From an uncultured Collinsella sp. (GTDB lineage Bacteria; Actinomycetota; Coriobacteriia; Coriobacteriales; Coriobacteriaceae), in contig UQIY01000056.1 in NCBI GenBank assembly GCA_900541195.1, forward strand, positions 1 through 10,071: a stretch of 10,071 nucleotides of DNA, in the 5' to 3' direction. How positions within the stretch are numbered: position 1 is the first letter of the stretch; the number at the start of each line of letters is the position of its first letter. Positions 6,193-10,071 of the stretch are shown here, piece by piece. The translations under genes were made by a program, and so were the position numbers. Below the pieces are notes generated by a model. It was not told the origin of the DNA and did no database searches. It saw only the letters and a list, made by a program, of their open reading frames with translations.

Positions 6193-7527
6193 ATGAGCAC
6201 ACAGACCGAGCCCAAGCTCGTCACGCAAATCGACTTCGCCCGCGCCGGGCAGATCACGCCGCAGATGAAGGAGGTTGCCGAGCGCGAGCATCGCGACCCC
6301 GAGTACATCCGCGAGCGCGTGGCAGACGGCCGCATCGCCATTCCCGCCAACATCGTGCATATCAAAAAGGGCATGCGCGCCTTTGGTGTCGGCGAGGGCC
6401 TGTCCACCAAGGTCAACGTCAACCTGGGCATCTCGGGCGACAAGGCCGATGCCGCCGAGGAGTGGAAGAAGGTCAAGATCGCCGAGGACTTTGGCGCCGA
6501 CGCCATCATGGACCTCTCCAACTCGGGCAAGACGCGCCAGTTCCGCCAGCAGCTCATCGACGAGACGCCGCTTATGGTGGGCACCGTCCCCATGTATGAC
6601 GCCATCGGCTACATGGAAAAGCCGCTGGTCAAGCTCACCAAGGACGATCTGCTCGAGGTCGTGCGCGCTCATGCCGAGGACGGCGTGGACTTTATGACCA
6701 TCCACTGCGGCATCAACAAGTCGGTCATCAAAACCTTTAAGGAGACCGGCCGCCTCATGAACATCGTCAGTCGCGGCGGCTCGCTGCTGTTTGGCTGGAT
6801 GGAAGTCACCGGTAACGAGAACCCCTTCTACGAGTTCTACGACGAGGTGCTCGAGGTCTGTCACGAATACGACGTGACGATCTCGCTCGGCGACTCCTGC
6901 CGCCCGGGCTGCCTCTACGACTCCAACGACGCAACCGAGACCGCCGAGATGATCGAGCTGGGCAAGCTGTGCAAGCGCGCTTGGGCCGCCGGCGTCCAGG
7001 TTATGGTCGAAGGCCCGGGTCACATGGCGCTCGACGAGATCGCCGCCAACATGAAACTGCAGAAGCGCCTGTGCCACAACGCCCCGTTTTATGTGCTCGG
7101 GCCGCTGGTGACCGATATCGGCGTGGGCTACGACCACATCACCGCTGCCATCGGCGGCGCCATCTCCGCCAGCTCCGGTGCCGACTTCCTGTGCTACGTG
7201 ACGCCGGCCGAGCACCTGTGCCTGCCCAACGCCCAGGACGTGCTCGATGGCCTCATGGCCACCAAGATCGCCGCACACGCCGCCGACATCGCCAAGAAGG
7301 TGCCGCACGCCCGCGACATGGATGACAAGATGGGCCAGGCACGCCGTAAGCTCGACTGGGACGCCATGTGGAAGTGCGCGCTCGACCCGGTCACCGGCAA
7401 GAAGCGCTACGAGGAATCCCCCGCCGCCACCGAGGGCACTTGCACCATGTGTGGCAAGATGTGCGCCGTCCGCACCGTCAACAAGGTGTTCGAAGGCACG
7501 ACGATCGACCTCGGTATTGAGGACTAA
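6193..7527 (+). CDS. thiC: Phosphomethylpyrimidine synthase (HMP-P synthase)
   Basis: ThiC is a radical SAM enzyme that rearranges aminoimidazole ribotide into HMP phosphate, the pyrimidine half of thiamine. This 444-aa protein is the short form, lacking the extra N-terminal region of the roughly 590-630 aa enzymes of Bacillus and E. coli. Family segments include IPANIVH (50-56), VNVNLG (75-80), DLSNSG (107-112), GTVPMYDA (130-137), HCGINK (171-176), SRGGSLL (193-199), LGDSCRPG (232-239), VEGPGH (272-277), GPLVTDI (303-309) and TPAEHLCLP (337-345). The C-terminal cluster-binding cysteines are Cys417, Cys420 and Cys424, spaced C-x2-C-x3-C, one residue shorter than the C-x2-C-x4-C usually quoted. 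The start at 6193 follows GGGAG by 8 bases; an in-frame ATG at 6169 lies inside the riboswitch and is rejected. thiD lies 178 bases downstream. Confidence 0.97.
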   Translation: MSTQTEPKLVTQIDFARAGQITPQMKEVAEREHRDPEYIRERVADGRIAIPANIVHIKKGMRAFGVGEGLSTKVNVNLGISGDKADAAEEWKKVKIAEDFGADAIMDLSNSGKTRQFRQQLIDETPLMVGTVPMYDAIGYMEKPLVKLTKDDLLEVVRAHAEDGVDFMTIHCGINKSVIKTFKETGRLMNIVSRGGSLLFGWMEVTGNENPFYEFYDEVLEVCHEYDVTISLGDSCRPGCLYDSNDATETAEMIELGKLCKRAWAAGVQVMVEGPGHMALDEIAANMKLQKRLCHNAPFYVLGPLVTDIGVGYDHITAAIGGAISASSGADFLCYVTPAEHLCLPNAQDVLDGLMATKIAAHAADIAKKVPHARDMDDKMGQARRKLDWDAMWKCALDPVTGKKRYEESPAATEGTCTMCGKMCAVRTVNKVFEGTTIDLGIED

Positions 7528-7580
7528 CGCGTCACCGAAGCCACAATCGGTAACAAGGTGTTCGACAATTGTTGACGCGT
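7527..7580 (+). repeat. Bulged inverted repeat after the thiC stop
   Basis: ACGCGTCA (7527-7534) pairs perfectly with TGACGCGT (7573-7580). Just inside, ACAAT (7543-7547) pairs with ATTGT (7568-7572), leaving an 8-base bulge on the left arm only. Together this is a 13-bp stem directly after the thiC stop codon. There is no U-tract, so it could be a 3'-end stabilising structure, a factor-dependent end, or an operator-like site. Confidence 0.35.
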
Positions 7581-7582
7581 GA

Positions 7583-7602
7583 ACATTTGCTTACATTTGC
7601 GT
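7583..7602 (+). repeat. Two tandem 10-base repeats upstream of thiD
   Basis: ACATTTGCTT (7583-7592) and ACATTTGCGT (7593-7602) are adjacent direct copies differing at one base. They lie about 50-70 bases before the likely thiD -10 box, one helical turn apart, where an activator or regulator could bind. There is no further support. Confidence 0.35.
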
Positions 7603-7618
7603 AAAGATTGCATCGCCC

Positions 7619-7653
7619 GCCCGGGTTCGGAATACAGCCGGCCCGGGCAACTT
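7619..7653 (+). terminator. GC-rich hairpin between thiC and thiD
   Basis: GCCCGGG (7619-7625) pairs with CCCGGGC (7642-7648) over 7 bp around a 16-base loop, followed by AACTTT. The tail is only weakly U-rich, so termination is uncertain. The stem ends 5 bases before the TATAAT of the thiD promoter, so it may separate thiC transcription from thiD or block the promoter spacer. Confidence 0.35.
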
Positions 7654-7659
7654 TATAAT
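7654..7659 (+). promoter_or_regulatory. Likely -10 box for thiD
   Basis: A perfect TATAAT occurs 46 bases before the thiD start codon, a normal distance. The expected -35 region (about 7630-7636, GAATACA) matches consensus poorly and is overlapped by the hairpin loop, so an activator may be needed. This suggests thiD can be transcribed independently of the riboswitch-controlled thiC message. Confidence 0.5.
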
Positions 7660-7705
7660 GCAGACTTAAAGACCCATTTGAATCCGACCGAACAAGGGAG
7701 CGAAC

Positions 7706-8536
7706 ATGGATCGCAGTAAGGTACCCGCCGTTCTATCCATCGCAGGATCCGATTCCAGCGGTGGCGCCGGCATTCAGGCCGACATCAAGACCATCACGGC
7801 GCACCGCCTGTATGCCGAGACGGCCATCACAGCCATCACAGCGCAAAACACACTGGGCGTTACCGCCGTGCAGAACATCTCCCCGGATATTGTCGCAGCG
7901 CAGATCGATGCCGTTTTTGACGATATACGACCCAGCGCCGTCAAGATCGGCATGGTCTCCTCTGCCGAGATTATCGAGGTTATCGCCGACCGCTTGAGCG
8001 CGTGGGACGCACAAAATATCGTCGTCGACCCCGTCATGGTCGCCACCTCGGGTGCTCGCCTAATTGCCGAGGATGCCGCTGAGGCACTCACCCGCCGCCT
8101 GTTCCCGCTGGCGACCGTTATCACGCCCAACATTCCCGAGGCCATGGCGCTGCTCGATTATGAGGTCGATTCCGAGCGCACGCAGCAAAATGCCGCCATG
8201 CTTCTCACCCGTCGCTTTGGCTGCGCGTCTCTCGTTAAGGGCGGGCATTTTGTCAACGAGGCCAACGATGTGCTAGCAGAGCCCGCGCCGCTCGATGACG
8301 AGGGCAACCATCTGGGCGATCCGCTCACCACGTGGTTCCGCCACAAGCGCATCGAGACCGGCAACACGCACGGTACTGGCTGTACGCTTTCGTCCGCCAT
8401 CGCCTGCGCGCTGGCCCAGGGCATGGATCTTGCCGATGCCGTCAACGCCGGCAAGGCCTACCTAACGGGTGCTCTCGCCGCTGGCTTTGACATGGGCAAA
8501 GGCTCCGGGCCCGTCAACCACATGTGGCAATATTAA
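7706..8536 (+). CDS. thiD: Hydroxymethylpyrimidine/phosphomethylpyrimidine kinase
   Basis: ThiD phosphorylates HMP and then HMP-P to give HMP-PP, the pyrimidine donor for thiamine phosphate synthase. The 276-aa ribokinase-fold protein shows the family signatures: IAGSDSSGGAGIQAD (12-26) with the substrate-binding N-terminal region, TAQN (45-48), VKIGM (79-83), VVDPVMVATSG (106-116), TPNIPEA (140-146), VKGGH (177-181) and the anion-hole motif THGTGCTLSSAIA (221-233), with Cys226 at the position of the conserved catalytic-loop Cys. It is full length. The start at 7706 has AGGGAG at 7695-7700, 5 bases upstream. It follows thiC, the preceding pathway enzyme, on the same strand but after a 178-base gap with its own promoter-like box. 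No thiE or thiM is present in the window. Confidence 0.97.
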   Translation: MDRSKVPAVLSIAGSDSSGGAGIQADIKTITAHRLYAETAITAITAQNTLGVTAVQNISPDIVAAQIDAVFDDIRPSAVKIGMVSSAEIIEVIADRLSAWDAQNIVVDPVMVATSGARLIAEDAAEALTRRLFPLATVITPNIPEAMALLDYEVDSERTQQNAAMLLTRRFGCASLVKGGHFVNEANDVLAEPAPLDDEGNHLGDPLTTWFRHKRIETGNTHGTGCTLSSAIACALAQGMDLADAVNAGKAYLTGALAAGFDMGKGSGPVNHMWQY

Positions 8537-8550
8537 GATTCGCAGCCCAA

Positions 8551-8587
8551 AACCACCGCAAAGGGGACAGGCACCTTTGTGGCGGTT
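8551..8587. repeat. Hairpin element after thiD, related to 8831-8860
   Basis: The arms 8551-8564 and 8574-8587 pair at 13 of 14 positions (one G-U pair, one A-C mismatch) around the loop GGACAGGCA. It begins 14 bases after the thiD stop but has no U-tract. The internal stretch AAAGGGGACAGGCACCTTT resembles, from memory, a short palindrome that recurs between genes in many bacteria; I cannot confirm that here. A shorter relative lies at the other end of this gap. It may act as a 3'-end hairpin or be a dispersed repeat. Confidence 0.6.
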
Positions 8588-8597
8588 CCCACAAACA

Positions 8598-8652
8598 TCT
8601 CGATCTGTAACAGTTAGAGTCCATTTTTCGGCCCACCTGTTACAGATTGAGA
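8598..8652 (+). repeat. Palindromic unit 1 of the array
   Basis: The left arm 8598-8613 and right arm 8637-8652 pair over 16 positions with a single G-T (G-U in RNA) pair. The core contains the run CATTTTTCGGCC. A core with the same pattern occurs in unit 3 and, inverted, in unit 2. Confidence 0.85.
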
Positions 8653-8677
8653 CATTCAAATTCCGCTGAGAAGAAAA

Positions 8678-8732
8678 TCTCGATCTGTAACAGTAACTCG
8701 GCAAAATCGACCCTAGATGTTACAGATCGAGA
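8678..8732 (-). repeat. Palindromic unit 2 of the array, inverted
   Basis: The arms 8678-8692 and 8718-8732 are a perfect 15-bp inverted repeat. Its core reads like the other two cores only when taken on the opposite strand (TCTAG...GATTTTGCCG), so the unit is inverted relative to its neighbours. Confidence 0.85.
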
Positions 8733-8758
8733 CAAACGACCGATATCGACCTAAATAA

Positions 8759-8813
8759 TCTCAATCTGTAACATCTAGCCCGTTTTCGGCCTTACAGCTG
8801 TTGCAGATCAAGA
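8759..8813 (+). repeat. Palindromic unit 3 of the array, more diverged
   Basis: The arms 8759-8773 and 8799-8813 pair at 12 of 15 positions plus or minus wobble. The core begins TCTAGCCCGTTTTCGGCC, close to the inverted core of unit 2. Most changes are in the right arm, suggesting it is the oldest or least constrained copy. Confidence 0.75.
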
Positions 8814-8830
8814 CAAACCAACGAAACAAG

Positions 8831-8860
8831 CCACCGCAAGGGGAACTTTTGTACTGCTTT
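8831..8860. repeat. Decayed second copy of the flanking hairpin element
   Basis: CCACCGCAAGGGGA (8831-8844) repeats the start of the element after thiD (CCACCGCAAAGGGGA, 8553-8567) in the same orientation, and the following TTTTGT and GC-rich bases fit its second half after a deletion. The pairing is much weaker here. The two copies bracket the palindromic array. This copy lies just beyond the stop of the minus-strand hydrolase gene. Confidence 0.5.
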
Positions 8861-8868
8861 GGGCCGTA

Positions 8869-9528
8869 CTACTCTCCGATCATCTCTTTAAGCTTGGCTG
8901 CCACGGCATGGCCGAGGCTCTCGTGGCTTTCCGGCATCATGTGCAGATAATCGATATCGCCCGGCTCGGCAAAATCGGCGGCATTCAAAAAGTCGCAGCC
9001 AAACTGTTCGGCAACATACGCATAGTATTCGGCAAAATGCTCCGAGGCCTCGACGGAGTGCTCGTCAAAGTCGGTCATATACACATCGGCGATCTGCGGC
9101 TTGATCTTGATAGGAGCCATCAGCAGAATGCGCGGACAAGGCGCAGCGTCGGTCCAGGGAAACGCGCGGACGGTGCGAATCAGCGCCATGGCACCGTCAG
9201 CGATATCGGCAGCCCCCACGCTAAAGACCGTCTTGCAGTCGTTGGTGCCCAGCATAATCACGATCGCGTCCAGCGGCTTATGGGACTCGAGCAGCATCGG
9301 CAACGCGCGGATGCCGTTGAGATTGGTGTCCAGATGGCACATGTCGTCGCGCACCGTCGTGCGGCCGTTTAGGCCTTCCTCAATCACGTGCCAGCCCTCG
9401 CCCAGGTCGCGCTGGGCCACGCCGCACCAGCGCACATCGTGCGCATAGCGCACCGCGGTGCCGTCGCGCATGCCCGCCGGATCATAGCCATAGGTATTGC
9501 TGTCGCCAAAGCACAGAACGTTTTTCAT
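8869..9528 (-). CDS. SGNH/GDSL family hydrolase
   Basis: This 219-aa protein is a predicted serine esterase, lipase or acyl hydrolase of the SGNH superfamily, close in style to the TesA/arylesterase group. The four conserved blocks are visible: GDSN with the nucleophile Ser10, the glycine block GLNGRTT (52-58), GTND with Asn96 as oxyanion-hole residue, and DYLH with Asp193 and His196 near the C-terminus. It starts at MKNVLCFGDSNT with no signal peptide, so it is probably cytoplasmic. The start at 9528 has AGAGGAAGGG a few bases upstream. That ribosome binding site lies directly after a terminator for the upstream gene. The family is broad and the substrate cannot be told from the sequence. 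It is convergent with thiD. Confidence 0.92.
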   Translation of the reverse strand: MKNVLCFGDSNTYGYDPAGMRDGTAVRYAHDVRWCGVAQRDLGEGWHVIEEGLNGRTTVRDDMCHLDTNLNGIRALPMLLESHKPLDAIVIMLGTNDCKTVFSVGAADIADGAMALIRTVRAFPWTDAAPCPRILLMAPIKIKPQIADVYMTDFDEHSVEASEHFAEYYAYVAEQFGCDFLNAADFAEPGDIDYLHMMPESHESLGHAVAAKLKEMIGE

Positions 9529-9547
9529 CGTAAGCCCTTCCTCTAGT

Positions 9548-9579
9548 AAAAAGCCGGCGGGAGCAGTCTCTCCTGCCGG
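9548..9579 (-). terminator. Intrinsic terminator after the TIGR02452-like gene
   Basis: Read on the minus strand, CCGGCAGGAG (9579-9570) pairs with CTCCCGCCGG (9563-9554) at 9 of 10 positions around a 6-base loop, followed by C and TTTTT (9552-9548). It begins 28 bases after the stop at 9607. The U-tract ends only a few bases before the ribosome binding site of the hydrolase gene, leaving no space for a separate promoter. Confidence 0.8.
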
Positions 9580-9606
9580 ATCGACCTATCTGTCAGCACA
9601 TACCGA

Positions 9607-10021
9607 TTACAGGTATTTGCGCCAGTCGTCGTCATCCTCATCGTCCTCAGCAGCGGCCTGAGCCTGCTCGGCGGCACGGGCGGCCGCGGCGCGGGCGGCC
9701 ACCTGAGCATAGGACTCCTCGTTACACTCGGGGAAGCTTGCCAACACGTGCTCAAACTTGGCGAAGTCCTCATCCCAGCGCGTAGAGGGCACGGCAAAAA
9801 ACACCTGCTTGACCTTGAAGTCGCCCGACGCAAGCTCCTTGCGGAAGAGCTCAGCCACGGCCTCGGCGTCAAAGCCGTTGTTGTCGCAGCCCCAAGCGCC
9901 CAGCACGAGCTTCTCGCGACCCAGCTCATCGCAGATGGCAAGCACAAAGCGGATGCGATCGCGCAGGGCATCCAGCAAGGCATCGTCACCCACGCGATAC
10001 TCCTGGCGAGCGCGCTTGGCG
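9607..10021 (-). CDS. TIGR02452/PARG-like (macrodomain-type) protein, 5' truncated
   Basis: This is the C-terminal 137 residues or so of a protein resembling the TIGR02452 family, whose N-terminal part is a poly(ADP-ribose) glycohydrolase-like macrodomain (microbial-type PARG catalytic domain). The recognisable part is VLGAWGCDNNGFDAEAVAEL, matching the family's LGAWGCG-type motif and the helix after it, then the strand QVFFAVPS. It ends with an Ala/Gln-rich stretch and an acidic tail (EDDEDDDDWRKYL). The catalytic N-terminal segment lies beyond the contig end. A start codon can be read at 10050, but its first ten residues, MGSEMCIRDS, are translated sequencing adapter and not part of the protein. 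The stop at 9607 is followed by a terminator. Function would be ADP-ribose hydrolysis if the missing part is intact. Confidence 0.8.
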
Positions 10022-10071
10022 CTGTCTCTTATACACATCTCCGAGCCCACGAGACCGGAGCCTATCTCGTA
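10022..10071 (+). other. Illumina Nextera adapter, not genomic
   Basis: Bases 10022-10040 are the Tn5 mosaic end (CTGTCTCTTATACACATCT). Bases 10041-10055 are the rest of the Nextera read-2 adapter (CCGAGCCCACGAGAC). Bases 10056-10063 (CGGAGCCT) occupy the i7 index position, and 10064-10071 (ATCTCGTA) begin the P7 sequence. The order and spacing are exact for an untrimmed library fragment end, so the contig should be trimmed at 10021. Confidence 0.99.

Larger units (their letters stand above)
8598..8813. repeat. Array of three 55-base palindromes with a 40-base half-site period
   Basis: Six copies of a 15-base half-site (consensus TCTCGATCTGTAACA) alternate in orientation, starting at 8598, 8638, 8678, 8718, 8759 and 8799, that is at steps of 40, 40, 40, 41 and 40. 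They form three palindromic units: 8598-8652, 8678-8732 (15 bp perfect) and 8759-8813 (three differences). Each unit is exactly 55 bases with a 25-base core. The cores are related to one another, with the middle one inverted. Each half-site also holds a 9-base palindrome close to CTGT-N-ACAG. The array is visibly richer in A and T than the genes around it and lies between the convergent thiD and hydrolase genes. It could be a mosaic of dispersed repeats, a protein-binding array or a structured RNA. Function is unknown. Confidence 0.9.

Noticed and set aside
6052..7308. A 418-codon open frame on the minus strand opposite thiC
   Set aside because: It covers the riboswitch and most of thiC in antisense, has biased composition and no family features.
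8462..8704. Short open frames on both strands across the thiD-hydrolase gap
   Set aside because: They run through the palindromic repeats and overlap the thiD 3' end; no ribosome binding site or protein-like composition.
8598..8813. CRISPR array reading of the 15-base repeats with 25-base spacers
   Set aside because: The repeats alternate in orientation, are too short, and the spacers are related to one another; no cas gene is present.
10021..10050. Start codon at 10050 for the TIGR02452-like gene
   Set aside because: It lies inside the Nextera adapter; the real start is beyond the contig end.

Overview
The window looks like chromosomal DNA from a high-GC Gram-positive gut anaerobe of the Coriobacteriia, most likely Collinsella. 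This is inferred from GC-rich third codon positions, the protein styles and the strong GGAG-type ribosome binding sites; I could not search a database. The window is an ordinary housekeeping segment with some unusual intergenic structure. The last 50 bases (10022-10071) are not genomic: they are an Illumina Nextera adapter left on a contig end, so the real sequence stops at about 10021.

Layout: an unassigned left edge with a possible gene tail and a strong hairpin terminator (1-181); polA, DNA polymerase I, on the minus strand (218-2968); a divergent M18 aminopeptidase (3135-4532); a long hairpin with a U-tract (4548-4617) directly in front of yaaA, peroxide stress protein (4633-5442); a convergent small membrane-anchored protein of unknown function on the minus strand (5506-6021); a thiamine block with a TPP riboswitch (6087-6189), thiC (6193-7527) and thiD (7706-8536); a 332-base convergent gap full of palindromic repeats (8537-8868); an SGNH/GDSL hydrolase on the minus strand (8869-9528); and the 3' part of a TIGR02452/PARG-like gene on the minus strand (9607-10021), cut by the contig end.

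How the genes fit together: thiC and thiD make and phosphorylate the pyrimidine half of thiamine (HMP-P to HMP-PP). The TPP riboswitch ahead of thiC provides feedback, and thiD seems to have its own promoter. PolA and YaaA are both tied to DNA maintenance and oxidative stress, but they are not co-transcribed here. The other genes are metabolic or unknown and appear to be independent units.

The most notable structure is the array at 8598-8813: three 55-base palindromes whose six 15-base half-sites alternate in orientation on a 40-base period, flanked by a hairpin element and a decayed copy of it. Also notable are two places where an intrinsic terminator abuts the ribosome binding site of the next gene, leaving no room for a normal promoter.
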